A stretch of DNA of 64,000 nucleotides from Anas platyrhynchos (Eukaryota; Chordata; Aves; Anseriformes; Anatidae), in assembly GCF_047663525.1 (NCBI RefSeq), contig NC_092597.1:16266501-16330500 (forward strand), read 5' to 3'. Every line of letters starts with the position of its first letter. The stretch's first letter is position 1. A model generated the notes under the pieces. That model saw only the letters and a list, made by a program, of their open reading frames with translations, had not been told where the DNA came from and did not search any database. Shown one piece after another: positions 50,601 to 61,325 of the stretch. The position numbers and the translations under genes are program-made.

Positions 50601-53600
50601 CCCTGCATCTAATGATCACACTCTTTTCACTGATAGGTAAAAAGATTGTGTTTATCTCTCACCCCAACTACCTTTTATTATTTAATAATGCTTTGTCTTA
50701 CCCACAGCTCTGTGCTTCCCTGTGTTCATGTATCACATACTGCTTCCATGAAATAACTTTACTAGGGGAAATGCTATAAAAGCAGTGAAGCTTGGCTTCT
50801 TTTTCACTAACAGGCAGATAGAGATCTGATCTTCCTTATTAAAAATAAAAATTACAATGTCCTCCAATTTTGCTCAAATTCTAACGCTTTTAGATGAGAT
50901 AAATCACAGCTGTCGATCAATGCCTCCAGCTTATGTGAAGGCTACAGTTAATGTGATGGTTTGAGTCAATATCTTGATGGCATATTTACACAAGTAAATG
51001 TACACTTCTGTCACTGTTCAATCCTGCATATCAAAACCCTTAGTGGAGAGCCAGCAAAGACCCATCTCTGCCTTATCCCGCTTTTGTCTCTAGGTGGCAG
51101 CCCATTACACGCTATCGCCTCCCCTGTTTCTGCGTCCCCATAAACGTACCCTGCACACCACATTAACATTTGTTTCGTTAATGTACTACATAAGTCTTAT
51201 TGTAGCAACACAAACGGAAATTAGGGTGGCTATAAAGGCAATTACAGTCTGACAGCCGCTTCCTTTTATTCAGATACAACCATAGGATTGCTACTGGAAG
51301 CTCATCAAACGGGGTAACCTGCTGCGTATTTCGGTACCCTCTGTACATAGCACTCAGCAGCACAAACTCTAAGTGACATGCGAGTGATCTGCAAAGACAT
51401 CACTTGTCGGCCATGGCGTGTGTGAGGTATTTCTGGTTGACAAGAAGCACAAACAGGGCGACTCAGTGTTACATTTCCAACCGTTCTGCCCCAATCTCCT
51501 TCTTGCCAATCTGACAGGTCACTAGAGCCAGTTTATAGCCTCTGGTGCCTTTAGGAGACGTGGGTCACTCTAGGGTAAGGCAGCCCTGCCAGCAGCTGGG
51601 CACCAGATAATGGAGAGACAGCTATTCGTGGCAGGGTGATCACAAAATGCCTTGTAAAGTAGCTTTTTCATTTTTCTCCCATTTCTTCCTGGTTGATATC
51701 AAGAGCCTGGCTCAGCAGAAGGAAATATAGCAGATCATCTGTTTTCAAGTGCAAAAGAAGTATCTGTTCTGACCAGCACAGGAAACAGCCTTCAAAGAGC
51801 ACAAGACGTGTTTGCCCAGTTTCTCTCCCTTGCTGCTATGATGCATAGTTTCATGTCTACTTCATCAGTACTAGCTTATTCAGCATAACACTGAACCACA
51901 TAAAGCTGATCTGTGACCAGACCTAGCCAGGAAAGGTGGTGGATTTTGCTGACTTCTTGCCAAAGCACCTTGTTTTTCGTGTGAGAAGGTACAGTTATTT
52001 GCATCTGTGCACGTGTGTGTGTATGTGTTTGCGTGTTATCATTTTTGCATGCTGGTCAGAATCGCACACAAAAACAATCTAAGTGATCTTCAGTGCAGAC
52101 AAAAAACAGGTTTTGTTTGCATAAAACAATGCCTGCGTTTACTTAATGTTTCATCTTTATTTCAATCTTGGCCATATGAAAAGGTGCAAAGCAATATAAA
52201 TAGTCTGAACCACAGCTATGCTCGCCATAAACACCAGGCTGAACTCCGAGAGTTGAAATAAGGCAAAACTCACTGGCAGTTGTCCAGCCACACATCTCCA
52301 CCCCGCAGCCAGGCTCCGTGATCCTGATTCTTGTAGGCAATAAAGCGCTCGATTATTGCAGGTTCCCTGGGCTTCAAAGGATCAGCATCTTTGTGTGGGC
52401 TGTATCTGTAACCAGAAGGAGAGAAGAAACGTTGGCGAGGGAAGGCGGCCTCACTCGGTCTGCGGCCCTGCAGGACATCTGGTTTCTGCTAGCTCAGAAC
52501 AGCCCTGGGACAGCAGTCCGGCCAAGCAGCGTGTCTCGGCGAGCTGCGGTGGCCAGACCCCACTGCCAAGGGACGGCCAGTCCAGGCCAGGCAGTTGTAA
52601 AGACCCGCTCCAAGTTTCCTTTCACCTTGCCATTATTGTATTGCTGATATATTGCTGCAGGCACGGAAAGTTTATTATTGCTCCCAAAAGGCTGAGATGT
52701 TTTTTAGTTCCTTTCTGTTACCCTTTAGCATATTCCTGTTTAGATAAGTGTCCTTTGTTTCCCCTTTTGAGCATTCTTATCTCCTACCCTTGGCCATACT
52801 GTGACAATGGGTATTTTTCCTCACTGCAGAAAGGAACTAAAACATCTTGGAGAGGGGCTGAGAGTAGCTCCTCCACTACCCATTGCCCAGGACACACGCA
52901 AGAGATTTATTAGCTCTGAAACCCTCAACTATGATGAAATATTGGCTTGATGTAGGAAAAGAAAAAAAAAAAAAAAAAAAAAAAAGAAACGTAAGTGGAA
53001 GCTACAGTGCCCTCAGCTGCTGCCTGTCTGCCTCCACTCGGACAAGAGCATCCAAGCGAGGATCTGGCTCGCTGCGGTGCTGCTGAGCTCGGCTGGCATT
53101 TACCCACACCTGAGGGGTTGCTTTCCTTATTGCTACCGAAGGAGCATCTCCCATCAGCGCAGCGTGGCTTAGAAACCCTGACAGATGAGCATTCAAGTCA
53201 GTGCCAGCAGCGGATGGTCCAGAGATTAAAATTCATGCCTCGCCAATGGGTAGCGAGGCCAAGCTGTCAAATCGCTAACAGATATTCAATAGCGCTTTGC
53301 TTTGCTTAATAAGCCATCATATCAATCTAAAACTGAGCGGCAGGCTGATGGGGTTCCAGTAAATGAATATTGCCTTGGCAGCCTCATCACTATGAATTTG
53401 CTTTCAGAGAGAGATTTAGTATCAGCCCTTGTGAATTCCCTAGACATTGTTAAATACAGATATTGCGAGACGGATTCCAGTTTCATTCACGTCCATGTGT
53501 ATCTGGAATAATGCTACAGGGTACGGAGTTCTGCCCAGATATTTAATGCCGTAACCGAATGCAGATTAATCTCTCCAGCTTCGTAACTGTCCAGCCTACC

Positions 53601-56600
53601 TCCAAGGCTGCCCTGGCCAGTCCAGCTATAATCACTTATTCAGGCTTTCAGCCTCGACACGTGAAAAGTACAAAGCGGTAGAAATATTTTGAGCTGCAGC
53701 CCACACTGGTGGGTAATCACCAAGCACAAACATGACTGCATTATGAATTTCTTGGCTTCCAGGGGTCATTCCTGCCCTTGTATGGCAAGGGACAAATTGC
53801 CTTTTGTAATCACTTGCTGTGCCTCTGGCAACAGGCACTTTCCCAAGGCACACGTTCAGCTATTTGGAAAAGTAGCATCGAGCTCCCAGGAGAATTTGGA
53901 GGTATTTGCAGGGAAGGCTGCTCTTATTATTTTTTAGCGGTTGCTTTCATTATGTAATTAATTTCAATGTAATTATTTCAATTGATTTAGCGTTAAAATG
54001 ATGTAAAAAATGTTCACTTTGGAACTTCGTTTAGCATCAGCTGCAAGGCAGGGCACAGGGGGGATACAGACATAGGACAAAGGGCACAGTTATGACTGCA
54101 GTTCTGGCTGGGTCCCCTCAAGAGGACTGATCCCACCCATGCAATCCTTGCCCAGTGCATGACTACAGCGCCTGGGAGATGGAAAGGGGAAAAAAAAAAC
54201 AACTGAGAGTCATTCTCCCTTCTTGAACAGGGATGTTCAGCAGGTTGCTCTTCCTCAGATGGTTTCTTCTGTTGAGGAACCCAGGCATGGGAAAACACAG
54301 GTTGGGTGCCACTGGAGGCACTGGTGTCAGGGAATAAAACTGTGCAACTTGAGAGCATTTAAGTCCTTTTCTGTCTCTGGGGCTGGCAGCTATGTTAAGA
54401 GCCAGACCCAACCTCTAACAAGATAAAAGGGTGCAAGCGCAGCCCTTACACTATTACACTTTGCCTGCAGAAGCCCTTTGCTTACTTCAGCCTCCCTGCT
54501 GTGGCCTGCTTTGGGGAAAGAGTGGGAACTCCCAGGTGCCGCCAGCCCAGCAGAGCAGGTCTGCTGATATGATACATCTATAGAGATGTTCTATCTACAA
54601 AAAAATTAATATAACACCCTTGTGCACGTGTAATATCCCTACCAGCTCATCTCAGAACTGAAAAGAAAGGAGAGTGAACATGCACAGTGCATCCTTTATG
54701 ACAGGCAATGGGGAAGACAAAGTTAGGTGGTAAATCTAAATGAAGACCTTTCTTTAATAAGAAGCCCCAAAAACATCACAATTATTCTTATCAGCTTCTT
54801 TGGGAGCAACATCATAGCTCTCAATCAGTGCTATACATTAAGGCTTTTCCAAACCAAGCTGTGCAGAACACTTTACCTCCCAGAAATCAGTGTCAGGATA
54901 GGTCTTTTGTCCTTGGCTGAGGCTGGAGTGGTTTTAACGCCATTATCGATGATCATTCCAGCCTAGAAGAAAAGGGAAATGCAACATTACAGTATATTTA
55001 TTCTATGGTTCTTTCAATTTCCAGGCTCTGTCTCCAGTTGTCCTAAGCCAAAGCTTATTGCATGATTCTAAAAACTGCTTCTGTTAGTAACATACAGTAT
55101 CAGGACTTGTATACACTCCCCAAACTGCTGCAGGCTAACAGAAACTGGACGATTCTTGTGAATGTACCCCCACACCCATGAACATGCTGCCGCAGTTCCA
55201 GGCCCTCGGTGATGAGCATCCCTCACCGCACAGCCCCACAGCACGGGGGTAAATAAGGCAAGAGCGAGAGAAAATGATCAGACACGGCGGCTGTATTTAT
55301 CCCTCTAGAAGCTGTTCAGTTAATTGCTAACATTGGCAATTGGGGTCTATAATTAGACAAGCTGCCAATAGATGATGCTCCTTGAGGAGCTATTTTAGGA
55401 GAGCAGCAGCACGGAGCCTAGTGCAACTGAGCGGAGAGAAGAGCCCCAATGCCCAAGAGCCAAGTTGAAGCGGGTGCTGGCTGACTCCGAGTGCTCCCAC
55501 GCCAGCATGCGAGCTGCTTTATCTGCAGACACAAACAAGCTTGCATGAACTTTTAGTGAAACAGAAAGCACAGGCATTAATAGCTTGCAGACCCAGAGAG
55601 CTGGAGCGAGAAAATGGTGTTTTTTGGACGGCAGCATTCCAGTTGCGTGCAGACTCACCCGGTAGTTGGAATGCGCGCGGTTGTTGGAGAATTTCCCCAT
55701 CGGCATGTGCTCCGAGTAGCCGGGGGAATACATGCCCGCCGAGGGCCCCGTCGGCACGTGGTGCAGCACAAACCAAAAGCCTGTTTCCTGAGAAAAAGAA
55801 CCAGCAGCTGAGCCTTCGCTTGAACCTCTTCACTGGTCTGCATTAGCCCGAGGATTTATCAGTAAACCCACAAGACATAAGCCAGAAGTTTTCAGGACAA
55901 ATCACAGCTAGCAGCACTGACCTCTCTACTACACTCAGCAGAAAGTTGAACATACACACACACACACACACACACACATCCACAGTCACACTCCTACCCA
56001 GCATCTTTGGGGTGCTTTAAGTTAAGCTCTGTATGGAGCTTATCTATATAGAAGATATATGCAAGACTTTCATAATTCACCAGTGTCCTCCCGTCAGTAT
56101 ATGTACAAGTCTTAAAAATCAGGTCAATGTTATTTACCTGCCTAAAAACGTATTTAGGAACCTGAATCCAGGTAATCAGATTTTGAAGGTTTAGAAAGAC
56201 TCATCTCATAAACAAAGAGATGCATTTGCTTAAGAGACGCATCTCTTTGTTTAAGGATTTATTTATTTATTTGTCTTTGTAGAACAATAAGAGCTCCTAC
56301 TGAGACCAAGAATTCCTGTGGAATTAACATTAGGGCTGATTGAAATTTCAGAGGAACATTACTGTACCGCAATCAACAGAATCATTGACAAAGACTTCAC
56401 TGGCACTATGCAGTCAGATTTATTTCATTTATTCAGGCTGCACACTGTGCAGAGGGTGGGAATTTTTGTTAAATCCATCCAGCTCTAGAAACAGCAAGTG
56501 TGGAGAAACAAGAAGTGTGCAGCAAAAGGAAAAGCATTATTTTTTACTGGCAGCACTAACCACATTAATATATGTCTCGATCTAGCAGTTTCAAAAATGC

Positions 56601-59600
56601 CTGAGTAACAGAAGCAGGTTTTGTTCCAAGCAGAGCCTCAGCCTTGCAGGGCTCGAAGTTCTGAATTGTAACCAAATCAGAAACTTCTGTACTCACTTCA
56701 GATCCCGCAGCTGCACAGTTTATAAGGTTGTTGTGTGGGTTGGCTATCCAGAAGGTGGATACAGCGCTGCAGATGAGGAAAACAAAGAACGAGATGAAAA
56801 TGACACTTTGAGCACATGCCAGAATCACAGCTCAGCTCCCCACAGTATAGGTATGGCTGATAATGCCCCAGATAAGGGGTCCTGCCTAGGGCAAAGGGGC
56901 TGTTTTTTTTTCTTTCCCTTCTCATACCACATTTGTCCTCTGTGGTTTGACAGAGAACATGGCCTTATCTTTTAAAACCCCTGAGTATTAAATGAGGAAT
57001 TTCTATTGCAATTCCAAGCCTGCTATGAAGCTGTCAGGTGTCAGTCCTGTTTTATGATAAGGTAAATATGTTGTTGCACAAGCTACAGAAAAGCACTTTG
57101 CCTCCTAATAAGCCTCGGGTTCATTAGAGGTTCTTTTAATCAAGGGACCCGATGAATTACCTCTAAAGGCTTTCCAAGTATACCCTAGCACCTCCTTTTT
57201 CTGCAAGCTGCTGTGATTCATTAACTTTATTTGCTCCCACCCCCCTATGCATTTCTTCTGGGACAAAAGGACTCCATTTGCCTAATGCACATAAAAGACT
57301 TTTAATTGAAAGATTCCCATCAAGGAGGGAAGATCAATCCATCACCATGCCTCCTGTGACATACAGCATTCATTAACCAACGGGCACATGAACTTTTGGA
57401 GGAAAACCTCCAGTGCTTACAAACAGCAGACTCGTGGCTTGCTCCCTAAATTTGCTGGGTGAGATTCAAGAACCTATGTAACCCTTATGTGTGTTTTATG
57501 AAGGACTTCATGGGGGCTTTATTCCAATGGATTTTGCTGGCCTGAGACAAAGCTTGGCTTGCATGGCTTTATCATGAAAACATAACACAGAGCTGGGCTA
57601 CAAAAATGCAACTTGAAATTATTTATAGACTGCCTCCTGCTGCATAGGCAAGGGCCTCGAACCCACAGTATTTCCACTGTGACATGTCGGTCATCGCAGT
57701 CCTGTCCTGTCCCTCGGAGCCATGTGGACTGGGGAGGTTACTGGCACAATCCTATTATCTTCACCGCTGGCAGCGGCTGCCTGCCTGCCTCTTCCAAGCC
57801 AACAGAACCACAGCTGGTGCTCATCCTTTATTTCTATGCTGGGCGCCTTGGCTGCTGCCCCAGGGGATGGCATGGGTTGATGGGTGGGACAACACTGGTG
57901 TACTCATGCACCAGCAGGCTGGAACAACCCCGTGCAAAACCAAGGTTTTGTCTGATCAGTCCCTAAATGCTTTTATAAAGATGCGGCAGACTGTAGTACT
58001 GTAGGGTTTTTTCATTATACCTCTGCATATCATTTCTAGTGCTTTTTCATATAATAACCTTCCAAAATATGACACAAAATATGTCCCTCTGATTATTAAA
58101 TGAATTATCAGTGGAAAATGAGCACAATGGATGATTAACTCTTATTTTATGAATGGAGACATTGAGTGTAATTTATAAACAAACACAGATGTGAAAAAGA
58201 GCATTGCATGTATTTCAAATCTTTCCCTTGCCAAAGTAAAAGCTAAAAATATGTTTCTTTGGCCAAAACCCCAGTCTGTTCTGAGGACAGGATGGGTGAT
58301 ACTGGCAGAGTCTCAGCAGGTTGAGAGTTTTTCTAAATAAATGAAAACCCCCAAAGGTTTTTAGCTGTTAGGCATCAATCAGCTTCTCGCTGTCTTATTT
58401 TGAGGATGGAAGTCTAGCTCCAGAGACTTTCTCATTGACTTCTTGTTGGTCAGAACTCACCTTCTTCTAATGTAGATCTTTCTCCCCATCCAAATACAGC
58501 AAAATAAAACTCTGGAGAAAAATCTGAGCTAGGGGCAGAAACGTTCCTCTCTCCCAGCAGCTTCAGTGCAGCATCAATGCCCTGTGGTCTCAAGACAAGA
58601 CTTCACTGGGAAGGACCTCCCTTCTCTTACATGGGGGTATTGTTCTCAAGCTTTGATGATCACCATCAATTTAAAACTTCCAAAGACAAACTTGACATCC
58701 ACAGATTTGCTCCAGACTGTTTGCTATGCTCCCTGTCTGCTTGCCTAGCTGTTAAGCACACAGGTTGTGCGTCTTGATTTAGGGGAAAAAAAAAAAAAAA
58801 ACAAAAAAAACAAAAAAACAGCTGGAAAATCAGGAAAAGGAGTGCTAGAATGGCTTTCAGGAGCACAGTGACTTGAGCCTTGTGTCAAGGTCAACTACCA
58901 CTACAGTATTCATGACTGGCATTTCTCTAGCCTGTGTTTAATAATTACTACCAACAATGATCCCATTAATTCTTTTAAGAATAAATTCTAATGCTTAACT
59001 GTGTGGCCAAGCTGGTCATATTTCTTCTATACTTCACCTGATTTTATTTATTTTATTTTTTTTTCTTCAAGGCAACAGAACTGCAAAAAGAACTTGTAAA
59101 ATTCCTTCTTGTTGCAAATGCTTCTATAATCCTCATCTAAACCTCAGCTGGCAGGTCTGAAAGGACACTTAGAGGAAAGGATCTTGCAAAAGGGAGATGA
59201 AAGGCATTGAGCATTTTTCAAGTTTAATACCGAGTTTGTGGCAAATAGAAGTTTTAAGAAGTTTTCATGGAAACATTTTCATGAGCTCATACGTAGACAG
59301 ACTATCAGAGATCCAGCAGACATATACAGCCTTTGATCTTTTATTGCCAAGTTCTAATTCTGTGCTAAACTGCATTTATCATACCATTTTAGTTTCACTT
59401 CACAGTTTGGGTAAACTGCCAAATGAATGCATAATACTAATGCTGTATCATTAAACAATATCTGTGCTCTGCAGATAATGGCTTTAGAGCTAATGGGAGT
59501 ATTTTCAAAATCAGCTATCATACAATATGAGCACAAATGTCAGAGCCCAGCCCATTCTAAACTCAGCAGCTTCTGGTTGAACCATGGAGACTGCTCTCCC

Positions 59601-59927
59601 AGACCTTGGGGCATGAAGCCCAGATCTGAAAAGAGGACTACGTAATTGTATGCACATAATGCTATCTTTTATGGCTCAGTTCTGCAAAGAACAGACAGAA
59701 GAAAAGGAGGCTCCCACTCACCTACAGTCCTGCCTGGGTTTGGGGATGTAGCCTGGGTAAGCTCCCTCTGTGATCAGCTTGCACATCCTGCTGTCCCGGT
59801 CAGAGGGGAGCAGTGTGCTAGGTTTAACAAGCAGTCCAAGGCAGTGATCAAACGTGTTGCGCTCTTCTGGTCCATCTTCCGTAAAGAAACAATGGCCCAG
59901 TGCATCATAACCCACAACATCCTTCAC
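38508..59927 (-). CDS. CEMIP: CEMIP, hyaluronan-binding protein, C-terminal 762 residues (16 exons)
   Basis: Sixteen minus-strand exons join in frame to 2289 bases, ending with TGA at 38510-38508. The product tracks human CEMIP (KIAA1199, 1361 residues) from about residue 600 to the C-terminus without a gap. It starts at VKDVVGYDALGHCFFTEDG, continues through a parallel beta-helix-like region with HHVPTGPSAGMYSPGYSEH and DHGAWLRGGDVWLDNC, and ends with a GG-type (FAM3/ILEI-like) domain holding IVIDGHHGKV, SIVLVTSKGRF and MAFVGFKGSFRP, then PIPVVKKMKL. N-glycosylation sequons NCT and NVT are visible in exon 8. CEMIP is a secreted or cell-surface protein that binds and drives depolymerisation of hyaluronan; this is family knowledge. 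The paralogue CEMIP2 is less likely because the sequence agrees with CEMIP and the neighbours are the CEMIP neighbours. The signal peptide, G8 domain and first GG domain lie beyond 64000, so the gene is partial because of the window edge. Confidence 0.96.
39471..39571 (-). CDS. CEMIP: CEMIP visible exon 15 of 16
   Basis: It completes a His codon and encodes SIVLVTSKGRFISRGPWTKV then LEKLGAGEDFRLK, one base into the next codon. This is the core of the GG-type domain. Acceptor TTCAG, donor GTAACT. 101 bases. Confidence 0.95.
39572..42422 (-). other. CEMIP intron between visible exons 14 and 15
   Basis: 2.85 kb, non-coding. It contains an inverted repeat with 15-base arms at 41804-41868, T-rich tracts at 40742-40762 and 41559-41595, and two telomere-like CCTAAC units near 41313. 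Confidence 0.8.
42423..42580 (-). CDS. CEMIP: CEMIP visible exon 14 of 16
   Basis: It encodes VDGVRFFLTDEGIQLIVIDG, HHGKVVDRVTFKNSILQGIP and IENYVNNIKD. The IVIDGxxGKV pattern is typical of GG-type (FAM3/ILEI-like) domains. Acceptor CACATAG, donor GTGAGT. 158 bases. Confidence 0.96.
42888..42974 (-). CDS. CEMIP: CEMIP visible exon 13 of 16
   Basis: 29 whole codons, KTKDHLLEVKIETYKKQYFH then LKDDFAYIE, the first strands of the C-terminal GG-type domain. Acceptor AAACAG, donor GTGAGC. Confidence 0.96.
43703..43907 (-). CDS. CEMIP: CEMIP visible exon 12 of 16
   Basis: It encodes LLFLKLKAQNEKERFAFCSV, KGCERIRIKAVIPKHAGVSD and VPMPKKLSSTQL. Acceptor CCACAG, donor GTAAAG. The VPMPKKL motif leads into the C-terminal GG-type domain. 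205 bases. Confidence 0.97.
44608..44793 (-). CDS. CEMIP: CEMIP visible exon 11 of 16
   Basis: It encodes NDWIQVGFCYPRGTTFSILS, DIHNRLLKKTYKTGTFYRTS and YYYWDEDT. Acceptor TTTTAG, donor GTAAGG. 186 bases. Confidence 0.97.
45264..45475 (-). CDS. CEMIP: CEMIP visible exon 10 of 16
   Basis: It encodes IYIQAYKPANLKMKIIKNDY, LYLEGALSKSTHYQQYQPVI and GYTIHWDKTAPEELAIWLIN. Acceptor CATCTAG, donor GTGAGT. 212 bases. Confidence 0.97.
46395..46610 (-). CDS. CEMIP: CEMIP visible exon 9 of 16
   Basis: 72 whole codons, including FFGEPGPWFNDLDMDGDKTS, VFHDVDGSVSEYPGSYLIKE and CSGHYAQ. It matches human CEMIP almost residue for residue. Acceptor GTTTAG, donor GTAAAG. Confidence 0.97.
46611..48332 (-). other. 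CEMIP intron between visible exons 8 and 9
   Basis: 1.72 kb with no additional exon. The human protein reads straight across this junction (DVP to ITSRVFF), so none is expected. Confidence 0.85.
48333..48513 (-). CDS. CEMIP: CEMIP visible exon 8 of 16
   Basis: It encodes NFPIRGIQFYDGPINVQNCT and RRHTSALAF-like GRHTSALAFRLNNAWQSCPN, then NNVTDIHFEDVP. Two N-glycosylation sequons (NCT and NVT) are present. Acceptor TTTTAG, donor GTGAGT. 181 bases. Confidence 0.96.
50028..50183 (-). CDS. CEMIP: CEMIP visible exon 7 of 16
   Basis: It encodes GGTFPHDDGSKQEIKNSLFV, GESGNLGTETMDNEIWGPGG and LDHRGRTLPIG, ending two bases into a codon. Acceptor CTCTAG, donor GTAAGT. It lies only 79 bases from exon 6. 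156 bases. Confidence 0.96.
50263..50298 (-). CDS. CEMIP: CEMIP visible exon 6 of 16 (36-base exon)
   Basis: A very short exon encoding FADNGIGLTLA with split codons at both ends. The acceptor is CCGGCAG and the donor GTAAGT. The frame joins both neighbours, and FADNGIGLTLASGGTF is conserved in human CEMIP. Confidence 0.95.
50299..52273 (-). other. CEMIP intron between visible exons 5 and 6
   Basis: 1.98 kb of non-coding sequence. I see no transposon, RNA gene or further exon. Confidence 0.8.
52274..52405 (-). CDS. CEMIP: CEMIP visible exon 5 of 16
   Basis: It encodes YSPHKDADPLKPREPAIIER and the highly conserved YKNQDHGAWLRGGDVWLDNC, ending two bases into a Gln codon where human has Arg. 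Acceptor TTACAG, donor GTGAGT. 132 bases. Confidence 0.96.
52406..54876 (-). other. CEMIP intron between visible exons 4 and 5
   Basis: 2.47 kb. It holds an A-tract at 52962-52985 and, at about 53200-53640, a stretch with balanced base composition and many TAAT/ATTA cores that looks like a candidate regulatory element. Confidence 0.75.
52962..52985 (+). repeat. A24 homopolymer in a CEMIP intron
   Basis: Twenty-four consecutive A bases, a polypyrimidine run on the CEMIP strand. Confidence 0.9.
54877..54962 (-). CDS. CEMIP: CEMIP visible exon 4 of 16
   Basis: It encodes AGMIIDNGVKTTPASAKDKR and PILTLISG, then two bases of an Arg codon. Acceptor TTCTAG, donor GTAAAG. 86 bases. Confidence 0.95.
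55659..55787 (-). CDS. CEMIP: CEMIP visible exon 3 of 16
   Basis: 43 whole codons, from ETGFWFVLHHVPTGPS to NNRAHSNYR. The acceptor is TTCTCAG and the donor GTGAGT. GC content is much higher than in the surrounding introns. Confidence 0.96.
55954..55978 (+). repeat. (AC)n microsatellite
   Basis: About 12 uninterrupted AC dinucleotides in the CEMIP intron upstream of visible exon 3. Confidence 0.95.
56209..56253. repeat. Perfect hairpin, 15-base stem and 15-base loop
   Basis: Arms at 56209-56223 and 56239-56253 are exact reverse complements (TAAACAAAGAGATGC and its complement). It lies in the intron between visible exons 2 and 3. Confidence 0.85.
56697..56766 (-). CDS. CEMIP: CEMIP visible exon 2 of 16
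   Basis: A 70-base exon completing a Ser codon and encoding AVSTFWIANPHNNLINCAAA then GSE, nearly identical to human. Acceptor CTGCAG, donor GTGAGT. Confidence 0.95.
56767..59721 (-). other. CEMIP intron between visible exons 1 and 2
   Basis: 2.96 kb, mostly AT-rich, with an A-rich tract at 58786-58820. No further exon is needed to keep frame. Confidence 0.8.
59722..59927 (-). CDS. CEMIP: CEMIP visible exon 1 of 16
   Basis: It starts after TTATTCAG with VKDVVGYDALGHCFFTEDG, includes EERNTFDHCLGLLVKP and YPGYIPKPRQDC, and ends two bases into a codon before GTGAGT. It covers visible residues 1-68. The motif GHCFFTEDGPEERN is strongly conserved in CEMIP and CEMIP2. 206 bases. Confidence 0.96.
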
Positions 59928-61293
59928 CTGAATAAAGAAAACAAAGGTCTGTGTTTAGGCTTCATCCTTCAACCATTACATAACAAGAAGAGACTTTACA
60001 GTAATAGCACCCCGGTACCCTCTTGAACTCAAAGTGTAGATGCAAAAGCAAAAGCAAGACCACTTCCTGGTATTAAGAGCTGATAGCATAAACAATAACT
60101 CCAACATTTAAATTTAACTAGAATTTGTCATCACCTAGGAAATGTTAGTTCCATTCTTTTGTCTGTCTGCAAAATCAGAGACTATCTTAGCATGAGACCG
60201 GAAAAAACATCGGGTGGGGAGATGAGCAAAGGATGTTAGATGCTCAGATCACATCTGGGCTCATTCATCTTCATATGGAGTTACATGAGCAGCTATATAA
60301 AATGCATCTGAAAAATGCAGCTGAGCTGAAAAAATGTTTTTTCAGGCTATCAGAGAGGTGGCAAGTTGTTTTCCAGACAAGCTGGCTTGTTTTAAGTTTG
60401 ACCTGATCCTTTTTTCCAAGTTGTTGACAGAAGCTTTACTTGACCCTGAGACAAATCAGCTGGTGTTAATCAGTGCCGTTCTGTTTCTGGTTTGAATGAT
60501 GTTAACATCAGGACACCATTGTGTAGGACAGAACAACAGCCATCAACCCACTAGGAGATCTGAAAAAAACAGTTTCAGGAGCATAAATGCAAATATGTGA
60601 GTTTGAAGCCTGAGGCTAGAACTGGCTGGGAGAAAACAATCCTCAAACATGCTGTGTCCAACCAAGTAGGTTGTTATTGCTTATGTCTAGGATATGGAAA
60701 ATGAATTTCAGGTCAGGTGAAATGCTGTCTCTCCTGGGTCTCTCCTTAATTGTTCCATCAGCCCTCACCCATCCTTTGACCTAGAAAACCTTTCTGGCAA
60801 AGCTTAGCTAGACGCCAGTGTGTTCCTAGAGATGCTTCTGGTGACACAGCAATGGTGAAAGGGCAAAAGAGCATATTAAACTGGATACAAAACCTATTTA
60901 TGGTGTCATTGGAAGACCTAGACTCCCAAGCACCAGAATTACTTTTGTAAACAGGACTGAGATTCCTCTGTCATCTATGTGCCTCATCTCAAGGCAAAGA
61001 GCACCGATTTCAAATCAAATCCCAGGACTTGTGTTGAAATGATTACAAATATGTTTTCACATGAGAAAAAACACCACTTGCCAAGTATATTATGAGCTTG
61101 CATCTGCACCCACATCTATTATGTATTATCCATGCTCCACTGTAAATACACAAATCTCTGAGCACAAGTCACCACAGTAAATTAAACACATCAAAAATGA
61201 CCTGCAAAGTTGTGTATTCCATTAAATTACCTGACTAAAATTTATGGCTAACTTTGCCCGTTCAATTAGATGACAGCTTTTGCAAAACTGAGG

Positions 61294-61325
<32 letters not shown>

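Noticed and set aside
38508-59927. Assignment to CEMIP2 (TMEM2) instead of CEMIP
   Set aside because: The C-terminal residues and exon contents follow CEMIP closely and the neighbours MESD and TLNRD1 are those of CEMIP.
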